A stretch of DNA of 64,000 bases from CAVVNC01 sp963750015 (GTDB lineage: Bacteria > Desulfobacterota > Syntrophorhabdia > Syntrophorhabdales > WCHB1-27): positions 23,595 to 87,594 of the forward strand of contig CAVVPU010000136.1 of NCBI GenBank assembly GCA_963750015.1, written 5' to 3'. Position 1 is the first letter of the stretch; every line of letters starts with the position of its first letter. Positions 35,365 to 42,023 of the stretch are shown here, in pieces. A model generated the notes under the pieces. It did not search any database, had not been told where the DNA came from, and saw nothing but the letters and a program-made list of their open reading frames with translations. Both the position numbers and the translations under genes were made by a program.

Positions 35365-35455
35365 AAGAGACGAAAAAGCACTTACACTAGTCTCGGCAGG
35401 CCGTAGTCGTTTAACCGAAAATTCGGCGCCTGCTGTCTCTGACTCTTTCCTGCAC
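35365..35455 (-). promoter_or_regulatory. Ribosomal protein L10 leader (autoregulatory RNA)
   Basis: On the minus strand GCAGGC (35428-35433) pairs with GCCTGC (35396-35401), flanked by GACA before and GAGAC after, enclosing CCGAA/TTCGG. This matches the conserved L10-leader core with its kink-turn flanks, which binds L10-(L12) to repress rplJL translation. It lies 70-130 bases before rplJ. Confidence 0.75.
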
Positions 35456-35456
35456 G

Positions 35457-35771
35457 CAATTAATGGGGTTCAGCACCCCCTCGGTCAGCCAAGCTGACCG
35501 AGCCTCCCTACTCAACTCGCTTCGCTCGGGCTGCCGCTGGGTTCAAGCCAATAAGGGCCTCGTCCACGCTCACCTTCCCGCTATGGCTTTGGTCCTTCTT
35601 GGTACCTTTTGTGTTCTGTCCCACGAGCTTGCTCTCGCGACCCCCTTTTGATCAGCGATAAGCAGCGGTTTTCTTGAACGGCCCCGGGCGTCTGCCCTCG
35701 CCCTTTCGCCGCCTTTGGGCCACTGGGTATCCCAGGCAGACAAAGAAAGACGGAAGGCCGGTAATGCACTC
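35457..35771. repeat. Structured intergenic repeat region (copy B) between rplA and the L10 leader
   Basis: About 315 bases without a gene, inside an otherwise compact ribosomal operon. It opens with CAATTAATGGGG, identical to 21330-21341, then a GGGG/CCCC hairpin, then a perfect 10-bp stem CTCGGTCAGC/GCTGACCGAG (35480-35502, loop CAA). The rest is GC-rich and palindromic in patches (CTCGCTTCGCTCGGG). Probably an interspersed repeat inserted between rplA and rplJ. Confidence 0.6.
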
Positions 35772-36476
35772 TTATTTACTTGAGCCTTTCATGTTCGCCG
35801 GATCTATTCTTACCCCGGGGCTCATGGTTTTTGAAATGGCTACGCCTTTTACGTAGGTGCCTTTGCTTGAAGGGGGCTTAAGCCGCGTGACCGCGTCAAA
35901 AAGAGAAGAAATGTTCTCCATAAGCTTCTCTTTGCCAAAACTGCCCTTGCCGACGGGAACATGGAGGTTTCCCGCCTTATCCACACGAAACTCGACGCGG
36001 CCCGCCTTCACCTCAACCACTGCCTTGGCCACATCGAAGGTCACCGTGCCCACCTTGGGATTCGGCATGAGTCCCCGGGGTCCCAGTATCTTGCCGAGTT
36101 TGCTGACGGCACCCATCATGTCGGGTGTGGCTATGGCCTTGTCGAAGTCCATCCAACCTTTCTGGATCTTGTCGATAAGATCGTCAGAGCCCACCTCGTC
36201 AGCGCCCGCGTCCTGCGCCTCCTTTTCCTTCTGGCCCTTGGCGAAGACTACGACCCGCACCTTCTTGCCCAACCCGTTGGGGAGTACGACAGAGCCCCTC
36301 ACCATCTGATCGGCGTGTCGGGGGTCGACGCCAAGTCGCATCGCTACCTCAACGGTTTCGTCAAACTTCCGCTCCGGCATGGTGACGAGAAGCTCGAGAG
36401 CCTCTTCGAGAGAGTACTTCTTCTCCCGGTCAACTTTTTCCCTGGCTTCCCTGTATTTCTTTGCTTTCTCTGCCAT
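35772..36476 (-). CDS. rplA: 50S ribosomal protein L1
   Basis: 234 residues from ATG 36476, eight bases behind GAGGAG; a GTG at 36485 would add three residues. Core motifs GILGP-like KILGPRGLMPNPKVGTV and the RLGVDPRHADQMVRG start of the fold. L1 forms the E-site stalk and in many bacteria represses its own operon. Confidence 0.96.
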   Translation of the reverse strand: MAEKAKKYREAREKVDREKKYSLEEALELLVTMPERKFDETVEVAMRLGVDPRHADQMVRGSVVLPNGLGKKVRVVVFAKGQKEKEAQDAGADEVGSDDLIDKIQKGWMDFDKAIATPDMMGAVSKLGKILGPRGLMPNPKVGTVTFDVAKAVVEVKAGRVEFRVDKAGNLHVPVGKGSFGKEKLMENISSLFDAVTRLKPPSSKGTYVKGVAISKTMSPGVRIDPANMKGSSK

Positions 36477-36579
36477 TTGAATCACTCCTCGGAAAAAATA
36501 AAAAACGCTCGCAACAGTAGTCGCCTACCGTTCCAACCGAATTCTTCTGCTGCCGTCTACCCTCAGTTCCAGAGTGTGC

Positions 36580-37008
36580 CTATCCCTCTACGACCTCCAA
36601 TCCCATACTTCTCGCCGATCCTTCGACAATCCTCATCGCCCCGGTGAGATCCTTCGCGTTAAGATCAGGCATCTTCAACTGAGCAATCTCCTTCACCTGC
36701 GACTTCGTAACCTGACCGACCGTCTCTTTGCGGGGGTTGTTGGCGCCCTTGGCGAGCTTTACCGCCTTTTTGAGAAGGAAGGAGACGGGGGGCGTCTTAG
36801 TAATAAAGGTAAAGGTCCGGTCGGAATAAATGGTGATAAGGGCAGGAATTATGGTACCTTCCTGGCTCTTCGTTCTTTCGTTGAAGGCCTTGCAGAATTC
36901 CATTATGTTCACGCCGTGCTGACCGAGCGCCGGACCTACCGGCGGTGAAGGGGTTGCCTGCCCTGCCGACAACTGCAACTTCACCATAGCGGCAACTTTC
37001 TTTGCCAT
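36580..37008 (-). CDS. rplK: 50S ribosomal protein L11
   Basis: 142 residues; KLQLSAGQATPSPPVGPALG near the start and the C-terminal rRNA-binding domain. Part of the GTPase-associated centre. Encoded between nusG and rplA. Confidence 0.97.
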   Translation of the reverse strand: MAKKVAAMVKLQLSAGQATPSPPVGPALGQHGVNIMEFCKAFNERTKSQEGTIIPALITIYSDRTFTFITKTPPVSFLLKKAVKLAKGANNPRKETVGQVTKSQVKEIAQLKMPDLNAKDLTGAMRIVEGSARSMGLEVVEG

Positions 37009-37022
37009 CTTAGAAGCTCCTT

Positions 37023-37554
37023 TTACATTTTTTCAATCTGCATAAAATCCAGCTCTACAGGGGTGGTCCTTCCGAAAATGTTGAGGAGCACCTTAACCTT
37101 GCCCTTTTCCGGCTTGATCTCCTCGACGCTGCCTGTAAAATTGGAGAAAGGCCCCTCGATCACCTTCACGCTGTCGCCCTTGTCGAACCTGATCTTAGGC
37201 TTTATCTTACCTTTTCCTTCCTGGATCGCGGAGACCAAATCCCTTGATCTCGTCGTCGGGAAGGGGGGTCGGCTTCATCCCGTATCCGACGAAACCCGTC
37301 ACCTTCGGCGTATTGCGTACCATGTACCACGTATCCTCGCTCATCTCCATCTGTACGATGATATAGCCGGGAAAGATGGTCCTCTGGGACTTCTTCGCCT
37401 GCCCCTTGACTCTCTCCATGATGATCTCGGAAGGGACGATTATCTCGCCGAAATGCTCATCCATTCCGCCTGTTCTTATTCTCTCTTCGAGGGCCTCCTT
37501 GACTTTCTGCTCATAGCCCGAATAGGTATGGACCACGTACCATCTCTTTTCCAT
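37023..37554 (-). CDS. nusG: Transcription antitermination factor NusG, frameshifted in this sequence
   Basis: The N-terminal NGN domain (MEKRWYVVHTYSGYEQKV to TGFVGYGMKPTPLPDDEIKG) and the C-terminal KOW domain (VSAIQEGKGKIK, FDKGDSVKVIEGPFSNFTGS) lie in different frames. Removing one base of CC at 37235-37236 (plus strand) joins them into 176 residues, the usual NusG length. NusG is essential in most bacteria, so a sequence error is likely. Start ATG 37554, or 37569 (MDNSSMEKRW). Follows secE directly. Confidence 0.93.
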
Positions 37555-37561
37555 CGAAGAA

Positions 37562-37765
37562 TTATCCATGGAATAAGGCCTGAACGATCCTGGCAAGACC
37601 GACGTCGACGAGCCCGAGGAAAACCGCAGCGACGATCACCGTAATGACCACCACGTAGGTCCCCTTCATCGTCTCCTTTCTCGAAGGAAACGTCACCCGT
37701 TTCGTTTCCAGATAAACTTCCTTGAAGTACTCCTTGACCTTGTCAAGTGACTCTCTGACATCCAT
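37562..37765 (-). CDS. secE: Preprotein translocase subunit SecE
   Basis: 67 residues: amphipathic N-terminal helix with EVYLETKRVTFPSRKET, then one membrane helix (TYVVVITVIVAAVFLGLVDV). Single-helix form of SecE, part of SecYEG. Lies between tRNA-Trp and nusG as in many bacteria. Confidence 0.95.
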   Translation of the reverse strand: MDVRESLDKVKEYFKEVYLETKRVTFPSRKETMKGTYVVVITVIVAAVFLGLVDVGLARIVQALFHG

Positions 37766-37782
37766 GGCATCTCCAGTACAAG

Positions 37783-37856
37783 CAGGCCAGGAGGGATTCG
37801 AACCCCCAACACCCGGATTTGGAGTCCGGTGCTCTATCCGTTAGAGCTACTGGCCT
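37783..37856 (-). tRNA. tRNA-Trp (CCA anticodon)
   Basis: Acceptor AGGCCAG (37850-37856) pairs with CTGGCCT (37784-37790). The anticodon loop reads CTCCAAA, giving CCA; the T arm holds GGTTCGAATCC. The CCA tail is not encoded. Placed between rpmG and secE. Confidence 0.95.
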
Positions 37857-37858
37857 AT

Positions 37859-38008
37859 CTATTTTGTTTCCTTGTGGCTCGTATGTTTCCTGCAAAACTT
37901 GCAGTACTTCTTCATCTCAAGCCTGTCGGGCGTCTTCTGTTTGTTCTTCGTCGTCGTATAGTTCCTGTTCTTACAATCGGAACAGGCCAAAATAACCAAT
38001 TGCCTCAT
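37859..38008 (-). CDS. rpmG: 50S ribosomal protein L33
   Basis: 49 residues from ATG 38008, with zinc knuckles CSDC and CKFC and the usual NYTTTKNKQKTPDRLEMKKY core, so it is the zinc-binding form. Two bases separate its end from tRNA-Trp. Confidence 0.95.
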   Translation of the reverse strand: MRQLVILACSDCKNRNYTTTKNKQKTPDRLEMKKYCKFCRKHTSHKETK

Positions 38009-38045
38009 TTCATCTACCCTCTTCTCTCCTGTATTCTCCCGGCCT

Positions 38046-39245
38046 TCACGATATGATCTCCGTGACGACGCCGGCACCGACGGTCCTGCCGCCTTCCCTG
38101 ATGGCAAAGCGGACCTCTTTCTCGAGGGCGATAGGAGTCACGAGCTCGACCGTGATGGTCACATCGTCGCCGGGCATGACCATCTCCACGCCCTCGGGGA
38201 GCTTCACGATACCGGTCACGTCGGTGGTGCGCAGGTAGAACTGGGGCCGGTAGCCGTTGAAGAAGGGCGTATGGCGGCCTCCTTCTTCCTTGTTAAGGAC
38301 GTAGACCTGGGCCTTGAAGTTCGCATGGGGGGTGATGGACGCGGGCTTCGCGAGGACCTGGCCGCGTTCCACCTCATCCTTCTTGGTACCCCGGAGGAGG
38401 ACACCGATGTTGTCGCCTGCCTGACCTGAATCGAGGATCTTCCGGAACATCTCGACGGACGTGGCAACCGTCTTCTGGGTCGCCCTGAAGCCGACGATCT
38501 CCACTTCCTCGCCCGGCTTGATCGTGCCTCTCTCCACACGGCCGGTGACGACCGTGCCGCGGCCGGAGATGGAGAAGACGTCCTCGATAGGCATGAGGAA
38601 GGGCTTTTCCGTGTCGCGGACGGGCTCAGGGATATAGGAGTCACAGGCATCGAGCAATTCGAAGATGCTCTTGCAGTGGGGGCAGTCGGGCTTGCCGTCG
38701 CCGCACTCCAAGGCTTTCAGGGCCGAGCCCTTGATGATGGGGATCTTGTCTCCCGGGAACTCATAGGCGGTGAGGAGCTCACGGAGCTCCAGCTCGACGA
38801 GCTCGATCAGTTCGGGGTCGTCGACCATGTCGACCTTGTTGAGATAGACGACCATGGAAGGCACGCCGACCTGACGGGCGAGGAGGATGTGCTCGCGGGT
38901 CTGGGGCATGGGTCCGTCGTTCGCGCCGACGACGAGGATGGCCCCGTCCATCTGTGCGGCACCCGTGATCATGTTCTTAATATAGTCGGCGTGGCCCGGG
39001 CAGTCTACGTGGGCATAGTGGCGTTTGTCCGTCTCGTACTCGACGTGGGCCGTCGCAATCGTGATGCCCCTTTCTTTTTCCTCGGGGGCCTTATCTATCT
39101 GATCGAAGGGAATCCACTCGGCCTTCCCGTAGTTCGCCAGGCATCTCGTGATCGCTGAGGTCAAGGTCGTCTTCCCATGGTCGATGTGGCCTATGGTGCC
39201 TATGTTCACATGGGGTTTCTTTCGTTCATACTTTTTCTTAGCCAT
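38046..39245 (-). CDS. tuf: Elongation factor Tu
   Basis: 399 residues. GTP motifs GHIDHGKTTL, DCPGHADYI and NKVDM; effector loop KERGITIATAHVEYE. Contains a cysteine-bearing insertion (GDGKPDCPHCKSIFEL) in the G domain. Delivers aminoacyl-tRNA to the ribosome. Preceded by four tRNA genes in the order known for tufB operons. Confidence 0.97.
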   Translation of the reverse strand: MAKKKYERKKPHVNIGTIGHIDHGKTTLTSAITRCLANYGKAEWIPFDQIDKAPEEKERGITIATAHVEYETDKRHYAHVDCPGHADYIKNMITGAAQMDGAILVVGANDGPMPQTREHILLARQVGVPSMVVYLNKVDMVDDPELIELVELELRELLTAYEFPGDKIPIIKGSALKALECGDGKPDCPHCKSIFELLDACDSYIPEPVRDTEKPFLMPIEDVFSISGRGTVVTGRVERGTIKPGEEVEIVGFRATQKTVATSVEMFRKILDSGQAGDNIGVLLRGTKKDEVERGQVLAKPASITPHANFKAQVYVLNKEEGGRHTPFFNGYRPQFYLRTTDVTGIVKLPEGVEMVMPGDDVTITVELVTPIALEKEVRFAIREGGRTVGAGVVTEIIS

Positions 39246-39269
39246 AGAGAGCCTCCGTTTGGTTTATGG

Positions 39270-39341
39270 AGCCCACGATCGGGATTGAACCGATGACCAC
39301 CTCCTTACCAAGGAGGTGCTCTACCACTGAGCTACGCGGGC
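39270..39341 (-). tRNA. tRNA-Thr (GGT anticodon)
   Basis: Acceptor GCCCGCG (5', 39335-39341) with CGTGGGC (39271-39277). Anticodon loop CTTGGTAA gives GGT; T arm GGTTCAATCC. CCA is encoded at 39267-39269. Lies just upstream of tuf. Confidence 0.95.
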
Positions 39342-39342
39342 G

Positions 39343-39426
39343 TCTGGAGCGGGCACGGTTTAACCCGCGACATATTTCTTTTGGAGCGGGCACGGTTTAC
39401 CCGCTCGATTTCTTTTGGAGCGGGAA
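39343..39426. repeat. Tandem copies of a tRNA-Gly 3' end segment
   Basis: TGGAGCGGG occurs at about 39345, 39382 and 39416, about 35 bases apart. The first two copies continue GCACGGTTT and are followed by ATATTTCTTT or GATTTCTTTT. The third is the genuine 3' end of tRNA-Gly. The spacer to tRNA-Thr has therefore grown by duplication of the tRNA end. Confidence 0.75.
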
Positions 39427-39492
39427 ACGGGATTCGAACCCGCGACCCTCAGCTTGGAAGGCTGACGCTCTGGCCAGCTGAGCTATTCCCGC
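39419..39492 (-). tRNA. tRNA-Gly (TCC anticodon)
   Basis: Acceptor GCGGGAA (39486-39492) with TTCCCGC (39420-39426), anticodon loop CTTCCAA giving TCC, T arm GGGTTCGAATCC. CCA is encoded at 39416-39418. Confidence 0.95.
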
Positions 39493-39624
39493 CATTGTAA
39501 ACAGTTTGGAGTTACCGGTTCGTGCCGTATAGGCGCGGCCGAGCCCCGCAACTCCAACGAATCCTCGTTCGAAGGCGCCGGAACCGAGTGTGCGCCCCCG
39601 GCCGTCGCGCCCTGCATTTAGTGG

Positions 39625-39706
39625 TGGAGAGGGGAGGATTCGAACCTCCGAAGTCTGAGACAACAGATTTACAGTCTGCCCCCTTTGGCCGCTCGGGAAC
39701 CTCTCC
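39625..39706 (-). tRNA. tRNA-Tyr (GTA anticodon)
   Basis: Acceptor GGAGAGG with CCTCTCC, long variable arm (TTGTCTCAGACTTC), anticodon loop CTGTAAA giving GTA. CCA is encoded at 39622-39624. Confidence 0.95.
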
Positions 39707-39710
39707 CCAG

Positions 39711-39783
39711 AGCTGGTGATGGGACTCGAACCCGCAACCTGCTGATTACAAATCAGCTGCTCTGCCTGTTGAGCTACACCAGC
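39711..39783 (-). tRNA. tRNA-Thr (TGT anticodon)
   Basis: Acceptor GCTGGTG (39777-39783) with CACCAGC (39712-39718), anticodon loop TTTGTAA giving TGT, T arm GGGTTCGAGTCC. Four bases separate it from tRNA-Tyr. CCA not encoded. First gene of the tRNA-tuf transcript. Confidence 0.95.
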
Positions 39784-39798
39784 CTTGCTTAGTCCGGT

Positions 39799-39828
39799 AT
39801 TATAATATAAAGTCGCTGGTAAAATCAA
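39799..39828 (-). promoter_or_regulatory. Promoter of the tRNA-tuf operon
   Basis: On the minus strand TTGATT (39823-39828), 18 bp spacer, TATAAT (39799-39804), then ACCGG, with the first tRNA starting 15 bases further. The region around it is AT-rich. Confidence 0.7.
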
Positions 39829-39992
39829 TATATTGTGTAAAGACAGAATTTTCCTGACCCAAACGAAGGCTGCTATATTATACACAAAAACGATCTTAAA
39901 GAAAAGTGATAAGAAATATGGTAAAGGATATAAGGAAACGATGTATACGAAGATAGGCCTTTCCTTGTAATAAGGGCGCCAATCCAAACTAG

Positions 39993-40021
39993 TTGACAAT
40001 CATCAAAATATGGTGTTATAT
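39993..40021 (+). promoter_or_regulatory. Promoter of the cysteine-rich PxxKW gene
   Basis: TTGACA (39993-39998), 17 bp spacer, TTATAT (40016-40021). The leader to ATG 40058 would be about 30 bases and carries GAGGGAGGG. Confidence 0.7.
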
Positions 40022-40057
40022 ATTTACCTTTCAAATTCAGAGGGAGGGTACGCTCTT

Positions 40058-40342
40058 ATGCAGTGTCAAACACAAAAACCTGGTATTGAGTGCCTGTTCA
40101 TGAAAAAGACAGGCTGCTCCTATAATGGCGGACAGTGTTTTACGATCGTGGAAAGCTGTGAGGGATGCACAAGGATATTGGAACTGGTTACCGGCAAGTT
40201 CTGCAGTAATTTTCCTGCTCCTGCGCAGAAGTGGCAGAAAGGGGATTGCACTATGGCCACCCACGTAAAGAAGGCTCAGAAGGCAGAGGAGCAGAAGGTC
40301 AATCCCTTGAAGGCCTCCAAGAGGGCCGCCGGAAAGAAGTAG
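40058..40342 (+). CDS. PxxKW-type cysteine-rich protein
   Basis: 94 residues from ATG 40058 behind GGGAGGG. Nine cysteines in CQTQKPGIEC, GCSYNGGQC, ESCEGC, GKFC and GDC, the signature PAPAQKW (PxxKW), then a lysine/alanine-rich tail. I recognise this as a small family of deltaproteobacterial cysteine-rich proteins named after PxxKW; function unknown. Metal or Fe-S binding is a guess from the cysteines. It has its own promoter and lies upstream of rplM. Confidence 0.75.
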   Translation: MQCQTQKPGIECLFMKKTGCSYNGGQCFTIVESCEGCTRILELVTGKFCSNFPAPAQKWQKGDCTMATHVKKAQKAEEQKVNPLKASKRAAGKK

Positions 40343-40392
40343 CCTTGACTTAGCCTCTGGGCTATATTTAAGTTTAAACGAAGGGTGAGTTA

Positions 40393-40839
40393 ATGGATAC
40401 TTTTTTTCCGAAAGAAGGGGACATCAATAGAAAGTGGTATGTCGCCGATGCCGATGAGATCGTGCTTGGGAGATTGTCCGCGAAAATCGCTTCCATATTG
40501 AGGGGGAAGCACAAAGCAACCTACACACCGCATACCGATACCGGCGACTTCGTGATCGTTGTCAACGCCGAGAAGGTCAGGATGACGGGGAATAAGCTGC
40601 AGCAGAAGAAATACGCGCGCTATAGCGGTTACCCCGGAGGTCTGCGGGAAGTAAACGCGAGGACGCTGCTCGCCACGAAGCCGGAAGAGGTGATCAGGCT
40701 TTCGGTGAGGGGTATGCTGCCCAAGAACGCTCTCGGCAGAAAGATGCTCAAGAAGCTTAAGGTTTACAAAGGAAGCGAGCATCCTCACAAGGCACAGATG
40801 CCCGAGATACTCGACACCAAGGAGGTAAGCCGTGCCTGA
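40393..40839 (+). CDS. rplM: 50S ribosomal protein L13
   Basis: 148 residues; core WYVADADEIVLGRLSAKIA and GMLPKNALGRKMLKKLKVY. Ends overlapping the rpsI start by eight bases. Confidence 0.96.
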   Translation: MDTFFPKEGDINRKWYVADADEIVLGRLSAKIASILRGKHKATYTPHTDTGDFVIVVNAEKVRMTGNKLQQKKYARYSGYPGGLREVNARTLLATKPEEVIRLSVRGMLPKNALGRKMLKKLKVYKGSEHPHKAQMPEILDTKEVSRA

Positions 40840-41224
40840 GAAGAGGTACTACGCAACGGGAAAAAGAAAGACTGCCGTGGCACGGGTCTGGATAAAGCAG
40901 GGCGCCGGCCAGTTCGTGGTCAACGGAAGGAGCTTCGAGGACTACTTTCCTCTTGAAGAATGGAGGCTGACGGTCAACAGGCCTTTTGCCATTACCGAAA
41001 ATTCGGAAAAGTTCGACGTAGTGGCCAATATATATGGCGGAGGGATTCCGGCTCAAGCCTGGGCCCTTGGACACGGCATCGCAAAGGCCTTGCTCGAGTT
41101 CAACGCCGGTCTGAGGGTGGTCCTGAAGAAACAGGGTCTCATCACTCGTGACCCGCGGGTAAAGGAAAGAAAGAAGTACGGGAAGAAGGCCGCGAGGGCG
41201 AGCTTCCAGTTCTCGAAGAGATAA
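40832..41224 (+). CDS. rpsI: 30S ribosomal protein S9
   Basis: 130 residues starting at GTG 40832 after AAGGAGG (40819-40825). YYATGKRKTAVARVW at the N-terminus and the basic end RDPRVKERKKYGKKAARASFQFSKR shortened to FQFSKR, which reaches the P site. Terminator follows at 41242. Confidence 0.96.
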   Translation: MPEKRYYATGKRKTAVARVWIKQGAGQFVVNGRSFEDYFPLEEWRLTVNRPFAITENSEKFDVVANIYGGGIPAQAWALGHGIAKALLEFNAGLRVVLKKQGLITRDPRVKERKKYGKKAARASFQFSKR

Positions 41225-41241
41225 AATCGCGAACGATGTGG

Positions 41242-41283
41242 GGCACTGCCTCCGGGCTCATCCGGACGCAGTGCCTTTTTTTT
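41242..41283 (+). terminator. Intrinsic terminator of rplM-rpsI
   Basis: GGCACTGC (41242-41249) pairs with GCAGTGCC (41268-41275), inner CCGG/CCGG, followed by eight T (41276-41283). Confidence 0.93.
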
Positions 41284-41304
41284 GGCCTTTCAACGACGGA
41301 TATT

Positions 41305-41496
41305 ATGGCGCCTCTCTCCTTCAATTTCTGCGACCTTACATGTCGGTATGCCCGTACGCCCGAGGATTCTGCGGTCGATGGCTCGGGGAGCTGCCGGACC
41401 TTCATCGCCCTCTACTGCGAGCAGAAGAAATCGCTCGTCCACAAGAATATGCCCTGCAGCAAGAGAAAACCGAGGCAGGAGCAGAAGAAGAAATAG
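41305..41496 (+). CDS. Small cysteine-rich protein with DGSGSC motif (63 aa)
   Basis: 63 residues from ATG 41305: FNFCDLTCRYARTPE, DGSGSCRTFIALYCE and VHKNMPC hold five cysteines, then a basic end. From memory, similar short proteins with DGSGSCRTF-LYC-VHKNAPC occur in other deltaproteobacteria, which supports a real gene. The ribosome binding site is poor, and an in-frame upstream start overlaps the terminator. Metal binding is inferred. Confidence 0.55.
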   Translation: MAPLSFNFCDLTCRYARTPEDSAVDGSGSCRTFIALYCEQKKSLVHKNMPCSKRKPRQEQKKK

Positions 41497-41608
41497 GGCC
41501 TCCTCCACCTTCCAGTCCACCGCATCGCATCATCCTTCGTTAGCTTTTTGCCTTTTCCTTCGATAACATTAGGAGAAGTTCAACGTGGTTCTCAGAAAGG
41601 AGAAGGTT

Positions 41609-42016
41609 ATGGCTTTAGTCGAATGGAGGGACGTATTCAAGACAGGCTTCGGCTTCGTCGACGACCAGCACAAGCAGCTCGTTCAATTGACCAACGAGCT
41701 CCACGATGCGATGAAGGCGGGGAAGGCCAAGGCAGTAATGACCGAGATCGTAGCGTCATTGAAGAAGTATGCGGTCAGGCACTTCGGCGAAGAAGAAAGT
41801 GTTTTGGACAAGTTCGCCTATCCCGAGAGGGCCCCTCACAAGAGGGAGCATGCGAGTTTCGTCGCAAAAGTAGCGGGTTTCGAGAAGGATCTCAAAGAAG
41901 GAAAGCTCGCCCTTTCCATCGAGGTGGTGAACTTCCTGGGCGAATGGCTCAAGAGCCATATTGGCGAAAGCGACAAAGCCTACACACCTTTCATGGCCGG
42001 CCACGGCCTGAAGTAG
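41609..42016 (+). CDS. Bacteriohemerythrin
   Basis: 135 residues from ATG 41609 behind AAAGGAGAAGG. Di-iron ligands follow the hemerythrin pattern: GFVDDQHKQL, HDAMK, RHFGEEE, HKREHASF and HIGESDKAY. It binds oxygen reversibly; in anaerobes it probably protects against or senses oxygen. Convergent with the EMO-like gene. Confidence 0.93.
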   Translation: MALVEWRDVFKTGFGFVDDQHKQLVQLTNELHDAMKAGKAKAVMTEIVASLKKYAVRHFGEEESVLDKFAYPERAPHKREHASFVAKVAGFEKDLKEGKLALSIEVVNFLGEWLKSHIGESDKAYTPFMAGHGLK

Positions 42017-42023
42017 CGAGGCG

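Noticed and set aside
39343..39426. Attachment site of an integrated element
   Set aside because: Only repeats of about ten to twenty bases; no integrase or foreign genes on either side, so not called as a mobile element.
41236..41496. Longer start for the DGSGSC protein
   Set aside because: The upstream 23 codons lie within the rpsI terminator hairpin and T-run.
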